NCBI GenBank assembly: GCA_963691705.1
Contig: OY829542.1
Span: 23,298,579-23,362,578, forward strand
DNA from: Viola odorata
Taxonomy: Eukaryota > Streptophyta > Magnoliopsida > Malpighiales > Violaceae
Direction: 5' to 3'
DNA length: 64,000 nucleotides
Position numbers and translations under genes: made by a program. The notes beneath the pieces are model-generated. The model had not been told where the DNA came from, did not search any database, and was given only the letters and a program-made list of their open reading frames with translations. Position 1 is the first letter of the stretch. Every line of letters begins with the position of its first letter. This document shows, in pieces, positions 1-9,616 of the stretch.

Positions 1-267
1 ACCGTGATCACGGTTAGGAGTAACCGTGATTACGGTTAGGACGAGCTCCTCAAGCCTTTTAAAAAAACTAGCCGTTAGACTGACGTGATTCACGTTTAGG
101 TCTAACCGTGATCACGTTAAGCCTCTTAACGTGATTCACGTTACTCTCGGAAGTAAAAGTTTACTTTGATATCCTTAACCGTGATTCACGGTAAGGCTTA
201 CCGTGATCACGGTTAGCTGAAATTGCAAACCGTGATTCACGTTTGGCCACAACCGTGATCACGTTTA
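1..267. repeat. Array of nine short palindromes
   Basis: Nine copies of a 14-18 base palindromic motif, AACCGTGATCACGGTT or the variant AACGTGATTCACGTT, sit near 1, 21, 82, 103, 127, 177, 199, 228 and 250. Some have one extra central base. Between them are short variable spacers. Each copy could form a small hairpin. The array runs off the left edge of the window, so its full size is unknown. It probably belongs to the retroelement whose end is at 532. Confidence 0.75.
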
Positions 268-532
268 AGGCCTGATTTGAAATCCTTAAAACGTTTTTCA
301 AAACTTGTTTGACACAAAACCTTTTGACCCTTAATCTCTGAGGTATTTGAACATAAACCAAGTGTTAAAATAATACATACTTACATATAAATTCGATCCT
401 AAATAACACTTGATCTTGAGTTTGCGAGTTCTTGAATTCGTTGCTTCCAATTAATGTTCGTCGCAAACTACACACATTCACACTTAAAATCCAATTAGCT
501 ATCTAATTAATTTACGAGTCTTGACATCATCA
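1..532 (-). mobile_element. Partial LTR-like segment, start at 532 on minus strand
   Basis: Read on the minus strand the segment starts TGATGATGTCAAGACTCG, a TG start typical of LTRs. The sequence right of it (533 onward) belongs to a different repeat family that recurs at 36480-37250. The palindrome array lies inside it. The other end and any target duplication are outside the window. The superfamily is not determined; a Ty1/copia LTR is a guess. Confidence 0.35.
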
Positions 533-1217
533 AAATAGGTTCGAATACCCTTTGGGCTAACAATATTTGGCTACTCATACTCAAAGTAAAATAAATAAAA
601 TAAATAAAAAGAGATTGCATAAAAGAAGGAGAAGAAACGCTGGAAAAGTGCAGCTTAATACCGGCCGGAGCTAAAGCTCTGGTTTATTACAAAGTGGAAA
701 AAGTCTTATTCACCGTCTCAAAGAGGAAGGGAGGAAGAAGAGATGAAAGACTAGGAGAAACCCTAGAAGGAGCACGTCCCCCAAAAGTTTTGGAAGAAGT
801 TCTGAAACCCTAATTAACTAAAAGTATTTATAGAAAATAGAAAATAGAAATCCTAAGTCTAATAGGAGTAATTTCCTAAAATATAAAAATAAAGTCCCAA
901 GTCTAATAGAACTAGGAATGGAAATATATCTTCTACTAAGCTGGGGGAATCATGGGAGTAAAGGATTTAATCTACCGAATTTCTTCTTTTAAAAGTTTCC
1001 TTTTTCTGCTCGGACTCTGCCGCCATAGCGAACACGCAGTTGCTAGGCCTAGCTGCTCGATTCCGTCCAAAACCTAGTGAAAAATGCATCTTCTTGGAAT
1101 TTCCTCCTCGAAAGCCTAGATCTGCAAAAAGTAGGAAAACAAGGTAATATCAGTACCATCAAGATCTAAAAGGGCCTAGGAAAAGAGGGGAAAATATGCA
1201 CTAAATGCGTTCTATCA
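533..1217 (-). mobile_element. LTR fragment, dispersed family 'L1' (copy A)
   Basis: On the minus strand this begins TGATAGAACGCATTTAG at 1217. The same start (TGATAG, then a CGCATTTA-like motif) is found at 33934 and 46777 on the plus strand and, more diverged, at 37250 on the minus strand. The stretch from about 575 to 1200 also aligns by eye with 36510-37240 (shared GATTGCATAAAAGAAG and a CCTAGATCTGCAA block). It appears cut at 532/533 by the neighbouring LTR-like segment. No coding capacity is seen. Confidence 0.55.
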
Positions 1218-2623
1218 ACGCCCTAGGTTGCTAAGGGACTTTTTATTCCACCAATTACTAACAACACTTAGAGACAAGCCTTATAGAAATAAAATATCCT
1301 CTAAGTATAAATCAGTAATATTAGTTGTACTAAAGTGGTCTATCAATCGACCACATAGTGACTCATGTACAACCAATTTTTGCAAAGGTTCGGGTGGCCT
1401 AGTAAAACGCTTACGCTTACGCAAGTATTCCTTGAAAGAATATGATCTAGGCTTAGGTTTATGCATGTCATGATTAGTAAATGGACCTAAATTAGAGTCA
1501 TATAAGTCATGGAAATCAATCATATGGGAATACTCAAGCAAATTAGCGCTAAGGAATGAAAGGCGCTTCATACCTTGTCGACTAGTGTTAGCCAAACTAG
1601 GCTCTCCATGCGTTGGGCGCTCATTTCGTTCGTCGGGCAGTAAGGTGTGGACTTCCTCTCCTGGAATCTTTTGGCTAGTTCCCTGCACAAAAGAGGAAAT
1701 ACAAACAGGAGAACGCTTAATGGGGTCAGGGTTAGAAGTGCGATGACGCAAAAGCCTCAAAGAAATCAATTTTTGGTGGTTGTTGCCAAATCAGATTTTT
1801 CGCACACATAGTATGTTCCTCGCATCTTTCCCTCTGGCATATTCACTCTTCTCTCCTTTTGTAATAATGCCACTCTCTGCATGCTCACTTTTTTCATCCA
1901 TGTGTTTTCCTCTCGCATGCTCACTTTTTTTTCATGCAAGCTGTTTTGCTCTCTTTCTCTCGTCACATACTCTCTTTATTTATGTGAGTTGTCTTTAGTT
2001 CTCTCATTTATTTTGACACTCATCTCTCCGCTCTTTTTTTTATTTTCCTTTCTTTTTAATTTCATACCCGACATAGGCTTTTACAAGCCATTTTTTATCC
2101 TCAAAAACTTGAAGAGGTGTCATTGGTGCAAGAGTGAACTATTGGCCTTTTCTCACGTATAGTGATTGCTTCTTCCTTTGTGATTCACTTCCCTATCATA
2201 TTTCCATGGTCTCCCAAGTAACAAAAGACTAGCACTCATAGGGACGACCTCACATAGGACTTCGTCCTCATAACTCCTAATGGAAAATGAAAGTAGGACT
2301 TGCGTGGTTACCTCAATCTCACCACTGTCCGTCAACCATCAAAGTGAATAAGGCCTCGGATGTTCCACCGTTGGAAGGTCCAACTTGTGTACTAGCAGAT
2401 GGCTTATGCAATTTGTACAACTTCCATTGCCAATGATCACCAAACAAAGCTCCCCTTTAGTTAGGCAGCGAGTATGGAACAGGTTCTTCCTCGCTTACTC
2501 TGGCCTGTGTATTCAAATCGTGCCTAACCACGACCGTTCTAGTACATTCCGGCATCATACTTTCATCCTCATCCGAGCTACTACCATCCCCTTATTCCTC
2601 ATGCGTCACCTTGTTCTGCATAT

Positions 2624-3094
2624 TCAGATTGTGCCTAATGACAAGTGCCTTAGGGTTATTGCACTCGTTGAGGCAGGATGTTGGAGGCTCGATCTTCGTA
2701 GTGTGCGTTGGTGCGTCGTGTTGTGGCGTGTGCCTGGGTTCGCCTCGGTAACCCTCGACTCAAGCATGTGTTCAGATCCCGCGACCTCTTTTCCCTTATC
2801 CTTCTCGACCAGAATTTCACATACACCCTTACTTCTATTTTCCAGTCGGGACACGTCGATTGCCCGAGGGCTCGCAGTGTTCTCTCGTACGATGTGTCGC
2901 AGAGTCACGTCTGCCTTAAACGCCTCGATCCTAGACATCAATTTCGATGAGACTACGTCCATCCATTCCTCCATCTCTATAAACCTTCTGTTAAGGTTTG
3001 TAAGGAGTGCAATCAACTCCCGCCTCATTATTCTGCTCAAATCTTGGTTCAACATACTTGTGTCCCTAAAAGTCACAACAAAAGTAACAAACAT
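2624..3094 (-). pseudogene. Gag-like ORF remnant
   Basis: This is a 156-codon open frame on the minus strand. The first half is rich in Leu, Glu, Arg and Met and looks helical, with a segment resembling the 'ELIALLTNLNRRFIEMEEW' coiled stretch of plant retroelement gag leaders. The second half is basic and low in complexity. No zinc knuckle or protease follows. It sits in a region with no other host-like coding. I do not recognise a family with certainty. It could equally be an unrelated transposon ORF. Confidence 0.25.
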
Positions 3095-4888
3095 AAAATT
3101 GCACTAGTCCTAGCACTCCCTCACGTGTTTACCCTCATGTTTAGCTATCTATTATGCTCACCAACTCACCCAACGTCCTTGTCTTGTCCTGCACAAGTGG
3201 TTAGTGACTCTAGAGTTTCAAAGAAAGCTTCCAAGGAAGACGCACAATGACAACTCGCTTCAAAATAAACTTGGATGCTTAATAAGAGATTAGTTGCAAG
3301 AGCAATAAACTAACAAGTTGTTAAGCTGGAGTAGAAGACAATAATACTAGGAATCAAGGAAATCTCAAATGACACAAAATTGACTCAAAAATCTCACGTT
3401 TTGTGTTTTTTGGTGCGATAGTGCATGCAATAGTGTGCTCCGTGCTATCTTTTGATTCTGATTTCTTTTCACTCTCTTCTTTTCTTATCAAAGTGCCAAA
3501 TCTTCTTTATCTTTTTATTGTGGCAGAATCGATTTTTTTTTTACGCTTTAGATATTGAAAGTAGCTACTACAATGATAAAAACTAAACCGACACATTGTT
3601 TTCTTTTTCATTGATAGAAAATAAAACAGACAACATTTCAAACGAAATGCACACTCGCTAATTGAAATCGCACACAAGAGCTAACCCTAGCTCGACACAA
3701 TGACACACTAACACAAGCACTCAAGGAGATTGGTATTGGAATGGGTTAGAATGAAAACCAATCTCAACAACGAAAATGAAAAATAAAAACAGTAAAGGGA
3801 TATAAGAAAACCTGGTTGAACGCCTTGTGGTCCGCTACCACATGATACGATCCTATTAGCCAAGGATGCGTATGTCGACATTTTGGATATAGTTCAACAG
3901 ATTGTTTGACACGGAAGATAGGGGCTCACTAGGGGTGAGCGTAGACGGCCTAGAAGGCCGACCTAGCCGATGTCTAGTGAGGTTCTTGCTGGAATTTCCT
4001 ATACGTGAACTCGCACTCGGGGAGAATCGACCTAAGGAGACAAGCAGTGGGTGCAATTTTGGGTTTTACTTGCAAACGACCTGAGCTTGCATACTCGAGG
4101 AAGAAACAAGACACAAAAGAGTCCACCTTCAATATAAGACAGTCCATTCTTTAACAAGACAAAGTTTCAATTTTTATTAATCTCAAAGCTCAATAACAAT
4201 GAGCACTAGCGGCTCTATAAATAACAAAAACCCCACACTCATGCGTACTAGGGTTTCAAGTCCTAAATAAGTAACTACCTTAACAAAAGAAAAGTAAATA
4301 AAAATAATAATATAGTATCTTAGGTAATTAATCAGTCTTCGCACGAGCGGGCTTCAAGTTGGGCCGACTCCCTTGAGTCGCGCGGTGCCTGGTGCGCACC
4401 CTGTGTGTGACAACATTGCCTTAGGCTTTCTTGGTCATGGCTCGTGCCTTTGGGTCTGGTCTTGGTCACAATGTTACTAACATGATGTAGTTTAGGGATC
4501 CAAGTCAAGCGTTGTCGTTTGGTTCCTGCAAGTTTGAAGTGGTTCAGACTCTGTCACATAGCATGTCCGGGAATCCTTGGCGTTGTAGGATTCCAGTTAG
4601 CGAAAATGTCGACTACGTCCTTCAGTCGATTGGCTCGCTCAAACGTCCTCAAATTTGGAACAGGACTAGAAAACACATAGAATAGGCCTGTAATGCTTCG
4701 AGCCCTCTGTTCTGGACCTCTCTATGCTGAATGGGCTCGAGCACAGTCTCCTTGTACGGCTGGCAGGGTCTGTGGTGCGAACCTTAGCCCGGAACTTGGT
4801 ATGTGCTGCTTGGCTCTCATAAGCAGCCTCTTTAGGTTTGACTCCATGTGCTAGAGTTGTGTTAACCTCTCTTGGTGCTCCATCTTCT

Positions 4889-5130
4889 CAACTCGGTGTC
4901 GTGGCTCGACGGGCCCTTGTGGTTGCACATTGTGTGTGTGCAATGGGTATGGGCTCCGCAAGCGTTGCGTGGCTGTCTCGAGTAGCGTCTTCAGCTCCAG
5001 CACCTCCTTGTATAGGAGTTGCCCTGGGGATGACCTCACTTGGTTATCCTTGGCGTGATCCTCGTCCTTGTCTCGGTGTCTTGGCCCGATTAGGCCTAGT
5101 TGTGCATTGTGCGTATGCAATGGATACATA
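4889..5130. repeat. Imperfect direct repeat pair (about 60 bp units)
   Basis: The unit around CTCGGTGTCGTGGCTCGA (4889-4950) recurs as CTCGGTGTCTTGGCCCGA (5072-5130). Both run on to a TTGCACATTGTGTGTGTGCA-like segment. The copies are separated by about 120 bp and lie in the retroelement relic. Confidence 0.6.
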
Positions 5131-5450
5131 ATCGCATCACAACCCCACTTTATCTCATCTCTCTCTCCCACTTTCTCCAACTCGCATTTGACAGTAACTT
5201 CTACTCTTCCACGACCCTCATCAACGACCCCGCTGTCTACAATGACCAGTCGCTAGCCACCAATCCTTATCTCCTCCTCCTCCACACTCCACTCTCACTC
5301 GGCCTATCGGCTACTCACACACCTAACGACAGACGATCCTTCTGCACTAACGCCACCGCTAACCAGTCATCGCACATCTCCTCTTCCTCTGACGTCCCTT
5401 GGTTGTCAATCACGCCACACCCTTAAATACCTACAAACCAGAGTTACTTT

Positions 5451-5911
5451 TCTGTCGAGACACCCACACCACCACGCATGATGATTTTTTTTGGCAAAAT
5501 AAATAAATATAATAATAATTGAAGCACGGTCCAATTTGTACTGGTTCTAGTCCGGACCAAGCTAACTTGAAGGGAAAAGACAAGGACTGGTCCAGCAAAC
5601 AAGTCTAATGGATTAGTCAGGTCCATTGTCGGGACCAAGGATTATGGGCCCAACACCAGATTCGTAATCCTGAATTTTCACCCTTAAAAAAATTTACCAC
5701 AACCTGAAAATAACCAAATCCTTTATATGTATGAATATAGTTAAATGAATAATTTTTTAGAGACGAAGAGAGTATATATTTGAAGTAACACAAAGTGATT
5801 GGTGGTTTTATGATCAGTACTTACTTTCCTACTCTCTTGACCAAAGTTCAAAACCCCACAACCCCAATTTCCTTATGAGAAATAGAATTGAGATACATAC
5901 ATATGTATACA
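5451..5911. other. Intergenic stretch, nothing recognised
   Basis: This is AT-rich sequence with no open frame of interest and no clear repeat boundary. It separates the retroelement relic from the foldback element. Confidence 0.5.
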
Positions 5912-6267
5912 TTATAATATTTGTTACTCCATTGAACTTACGGTCAAACTTAAATATCCTCCTAATAAATTTTTTTTTTATTTCAAGATATAAACTTTAC
6001 TTGAAATGCACTCACTCCTTCCGTCAAGTTTTCCGTCCAAATTGATGAAAAAATTTTAAAAAAACAAAAAAAACAAAAATCCATAAAAATGATTTTTTCT
6101 AAAAATAAGAAAAAATTCAAAAACTTGATGATTTTTTAAAGAAATATAAAAGAGAGAAAATCGAGAAGAACAAAAAAAATCCATAAAGTTAATTTAAAAA
6201 AAATTGAATTTGTTATTTTTCTTGATCTTTCTAAATTTGTTATAACTTCCTATTTTTAAATTAGTTA

Positions 6268-6527
6268 CTCCCTCTGGCACGAATTAAATTACTTCCTCGC
6301 ATCCCAATATTCAGTAGGGAACGCATATTGAGGAGGCCGGATGACTCACTATTTTAGCCCCAGAAAATCCGTACTTTTTTTCGAACGTACGTTAATCCTT
6401 AACGTACTTCCGAGAAAAAATTAGGGGCAAAATTATTTCAAATAGTGAGTCTGCCGGCCGTTTTAAGATATGTGCCGAAACAGTAAAAGCAAATGCTAAA
6501 ACGACGTTTAATTCGTACCGGAGGGAG
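6268..6527. mobile_element. Stowaway-like MITE, 260 bp, TA target duplication
   Basis: The terminal inverted repeats are CTCCCTCTGGCACGAATTAAA at the left and the reverse complement of CTCCCTCCGGTACGAATTAAA at the right, flanked by TA on both sides. A shorter copy of the same family is at 54356-54482 and shares the internal block TCGCATCCCAATATTCAGTA. This copy carries an extra internal hairpin (about 6335-6465) that the shorter copy lacks. Family assignment to Tc1/mariner-type Stowaway rests on the CTCCCTC ends and TA duplication. Confidence 0.8.
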
Positions 6528-6744
6528 TATAATTCTTTAAAAATTATACACACTTTTTAAAAAGTTAATTTATTTTTTGATTTTAGTTATTTTATTTATT
6601 TTTCTATTTTTTAAAAGAAAAGTTTCATATTTGTTTATATCCATTAATTTTATACTTTTAAAAAATATGAAAGTAATTTTTAAAAAATAAAAATAATCTA
6701 GAAAAATAAAATAAATTTGTAAAAAGTGATGGAGTATAGTTTTA

Positions 6745-7431
6745 GGTAGCGTTTGGTTCACGGAATGCTACTTTTTCCCTAAAGAGTGATACCCGAGAAC
6801 ATGATTGAGATGAATGTTAGTTTTTTATATTTGACTGCCATTTAAGATTCCAGAAAAATGACATTCTTGTGTTTGTTTTGTACTTGAAAATCTTAAGGAA
6901 AAGTAAGAGCAATTACTACTATACCCTCAATAAATAATAATTATTTCAAGTACAATTTAATGTATATTTATATATTTTAAAATCGTGAATAATATATTCT
7001 GAAATGTCGAATCCAGTCATTAATAAAATAAAATAGTAAAATTGAGGTAAAGATGAGGCAACAATTAGATGAGAATATTAGATGAGAATATAAACTCTTG
7101 GAATTTTCCAAAACGTACCTAAGATAGAATACAAAGAGTCGGGAACGAAGAAGAATGGAGAGGAAGTAACGGCTTGACTATACTTAAACCATAATATAGT
7201 GAGGTAACTAAGTAATTTAATGAAATATAACTTTCCCTAGACTCAGGAAAGTGAGATTCTCCACCCTCTAGTTAGGGAATCATTTTCTTCTAAAATTGGG
7301 AAAGTGGAGGAGTCAAGGAAAGTTGGATTCCGGGGAGCCTAACTTTCCTTGCGCCAATCAATCACAATAAAATTCGGAATCTCAAATTTCTGAGTCATTT
7401 TCCCTATTGATTCAATGATTCAAACGCACCC
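6745..7431. mobile_element. PIF/Harbinger-like MITE, TTA target duplication
   Basis: The left end GGTAGCGTTTGGTTC and right end CAAACGCACCC (reverse complement GGGTGCGTTTG) form short inverted repeats of the type common in Tourist/Harbinger elements. Both sides are flanked by TTA (6742-6744 and 7432-7434). At 687 bp it is too small for a transposase, and no ORF is visible. Confidence 0.65.
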
Positions 7432-8195
7432 TTAATGTATTTGAATAAGTTAAAAAGTAGGAAATTAAAGCAAATTTAAAAAAAATCCAGAAAAAATAAC
7501 AAATTCAATATTTTTTTTAACAATTGATTTGGATTTTTATATATTTAGAAAGTTATTTGTCTCTTTTTTAAAACTATCATTTTTTTTTTAAAAAAAAACT
7601 TATTTTGTTCTTGTCAACTCGGATAGAAAACTTAACGGAGAGGGGTGATTGTATTTTGCGTAAAGTTCATATGTTGAAATCAACTTTTTTGTTTTTGTTT
7701 AAATTCCTTAACGAATGATGAATGTATTATAACTCGGGATCTCTCTTTCATTTAGTTAACTAGGAAACGAGTTTATACAACGATAATCCTTTCCACTCTT
7801 TTTGCGCTTAAATTACACATATTTAAGTACAATATAAGAAATGTTGTACTAATTAACAAGATATGAAGTGGAAATTTAAATATATTAGAGTTACTTCCAT
7901 CATTTTGCCTAGTTATAATTCTGATGAATCATGCTAGCTAATGTATCTTTATCCGGATTATAGGGGTGTAACCGGGCCGGTTCGGTCCGGTTCTAGGGCT
8001 AGAACCAGACCGAACCGGACCCGGACCGGAAAATTCCGGTTCTGGTATGCCAGAACCGGACCGAATCGGATTTTTCGGATCGGTTCGGTTCGGTTCCCAG
8101 TTTTTGTATTTTTTTTTTTTAAAATAAAGAAAAAGGCCCAGCCCGCCCAGCCCAGACCGCCAGCCCCTCAGCCAATGAAGGAAAAAAATAAAGAA

Positions 8196-8275
8196 ATTTG
8201 AGGGGAAGGGGATTCGACCCCCTACCCTTTTGAAGGGGAGTCAATGGCTTAACCACTGTGGCAAAGCTGAACTTT
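8196..8275 (-). repeat. tRNA-like module 1 inside the hAT element
   Basis: Read on the minus strand, TTGCCACAGTGGTTAAG resembles a pol III A box, and GGGGTCGAATCCCC about 35 bases downstream resembles a B box/T-arm. The flanking sequence does not close an acceptor stem, so this is not a functional tRNA gene. A diverged copy lies at 9335-9414. Confidence 0.55.
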
Positions 8276-9235
8276 TGTTAATTCATGCATCATATATATA
8301 TTTATATATATACACATTTCCAATTTTTTTCACATAACGCCGTTTAATTATTAAACACACGTTGTTTAGTTGTTAAACACACCTTACACCATTTATTATT
8401 TAATTTTGATACTTGTTTATAACTTGCTCACAAATTTTAAAATACTACAAACGAGACATTGAATATCAAGGATGAGCACCAGGCATAAAAAGGTCTACAA
8501 AAATAAATGCCTTATGTTTTTGGTGACAAAGTCGAGCACAACTCTTGGCTATGGTATATGATAGTTTTATCAACCATAACTTTTTCCGATTAAATTATAT
8601 TTTGCAAAATTATGTAGTGAGCTTGAATAACAAGCACATTAGCTAGCAAACAATCCAAAATATTTTTATTTAAGTTTAAATGACAAAAAAATTTAATGCT
8701 AAACCTCTTAACAATTAACTCAAGTAAATAATGATATTAAAATATAGATACCATAAATCTAAATCATAAATGTCCATTAACCATTATGCAAATTCATTAT
8801 TTTAGTTGTCATCTAATTAGTAATTACATTTTTTATGACAATTGATATCATTCTTTCTTACAACAAATAATTCTCTTTTTATTAAGTAAAATATTGAACA
8901 ATAAACATATATTCACGACATATCTTAATAATTATGTAATTGAGTAAGTATTAATAAAAATATTACTACTATATGTCGTATCATTAATAATCAATGGTCT
9001 TAATTTATACATATAGTTGACTAATGACATGACTATTATTTTATTTTTTCTATTTATTTTTTGTTACTTGTTAATAATCTAATATACTAATTAATTAGAT
9101 ACGTGTTTATAATGAGATCAATTGATTATAATTAAAATGTATTGATACAATTATAAAATTGGTAGTTGGATGATTTATTTCTAAATAAAAAAGTGGATTT
9201 TTCAAAAAAAATTAAATCAAGAAACGGGCCCGGCC

Positions 9236-9320
9236 CAGCCCAGCTCCAGCCCCATCCCGCCCGGCCCGGCCCGGCCCGGCCCAGCCCAGCCCAGCCCCAG
9301 CCTCAGCCCAGCCCACCCAG
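9236..9320. repeat. GCCCG/GCCCA pentamer tract
   Basis: About 85 bp is built mainly of GCCCG, GCCCA and CAGCC pentamers. A shorter version (8137-8175) precedes the first tRNA-like module. Length variation between the two suggests slippage. Confidence 0.8.
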
Positions 9321-9334
9321 GAAAAACATAAAGA

Positions 9335-9414
9335 AAATTGAGGGGAAGGGGATTCGAACCCCTTCCCCCTTGAAAGGAAGGGTAAGATTTTACCACTGAA
9401 GCAAAGCTGAACTT
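9335..9414 (-). repeat. tRNA-like module 2 inside the hAT element
   Basis: This is the second copy of the module, in the same orientation as the first. The minus strand shows TTGCTTCAGTGGTAAAATC (A-box-like) and GGGGTTCGAATCCCC (a B-box match with GGTTCGAATCC). Both modules are followed on the plus strand by GCAAAGCTGAACTTTTG. There is no acceptor stem, so it is a tRNA-derived relic rather than a gene. Confidence 0.55.
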
Positions 9415-9616
9415 TTGATAATTAATGCATATATATATAAAACTTTCCGGTTCAAACGGTTCTACGATTCGGTTCCGGATTTTTTTTTTACAGACCCGGA
9501 CCCGAACCGAAAATTTCCGGTTCTAGTAAAATAGAACCGGACCGAACCGAAATGTTACAGTCCGGATCGGTCCGGGCCAAAATTTTCCGGTTCCGGTCCG
9601 GTTTCTTACACCCCTA

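Larger units (their letters stand above)
1218..5450 (-). mobile_element. Retroelement relic, minus strand, unclassified
   Basis: No host gene is recognisable in this stretch. It holds several open minus-strand segments (1281-1769, 2624-3094, 4851-5180) separated by stops. The 2624-3094 and 4851-5180 translations are helical, charged and look like retrotransposon gag remains. Two imperfect copies of a roughly 60-bp segment lie at 4889-4950 and 5072-5130. Because LTR copy A lies at the left edge in minus orientation, this could be internal sequence of that element, but I saw no reverse transcriptase or integrase motif. A TATA-like TCTATAAATA is present near 4213. Confidence 0.35.
5912..7735. 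mobile_element. Foldback-type element with long inverted arms
   Basis: The left arm (about 5912-6260) is the reverse complement of the right arm (about 7480-7735). The left has ATAAACTTTACTTGAAATGC and TCCGTCAAGTTTTCCGTCC. The reverse complement of the right has GAACTTTACGCAAAATAC and TCCGTTAAGTTTTCTATCC in the same order. An A/T-rich interior with AAAAATCC-type motifs is also mirrored. There is no transposase. Two MITEs (6268-6527 and 6745-7431) are inserted inside and so are younger. The organisation resembles the larger element at 58595-61377. Exact ends and target duplication are uncertain. Confidence 0.6.
7961..9616. mobile_element. hAT-type non-autonomous element, 1656 bp
   Basis: The ends are TAGGGGTGTAA at 7961 and TTACACCCCTA ending at 9616, perfect 11-bp inverted repeats. 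The flanking octamers are CCGGATTA (7953-7960) and CCGGATCA (9617-9624), an 8-bp target duplication with one mismatch, as expected of hAT elements. The first and last 150 bp are dense in CCGGTTC/GGACCGG motifs, which would be the subterminal transposase-binding region. The interior holds two tRNA-like modules in direct orientation and a GCCCG/GCCCA pentamer tract. No transposase ORF is present. Confidence 0.82.

Noticed and set aside
1780..2162. Overlapping plus-strand frames rich in Ser, Phe and Leu
   Set aside because: They come from a pyrimidine-rich tract (CTCTCTTTTT) and are low in complexity; nothing resembles a protein family.
9335..9414. A genuine tRNA gene on the minus strand
   Set aside because: The A and B boxes look plausible but no acceptor stem or clean anticodon arm can be paired, and a second degenerate copy lies in the same transposon.
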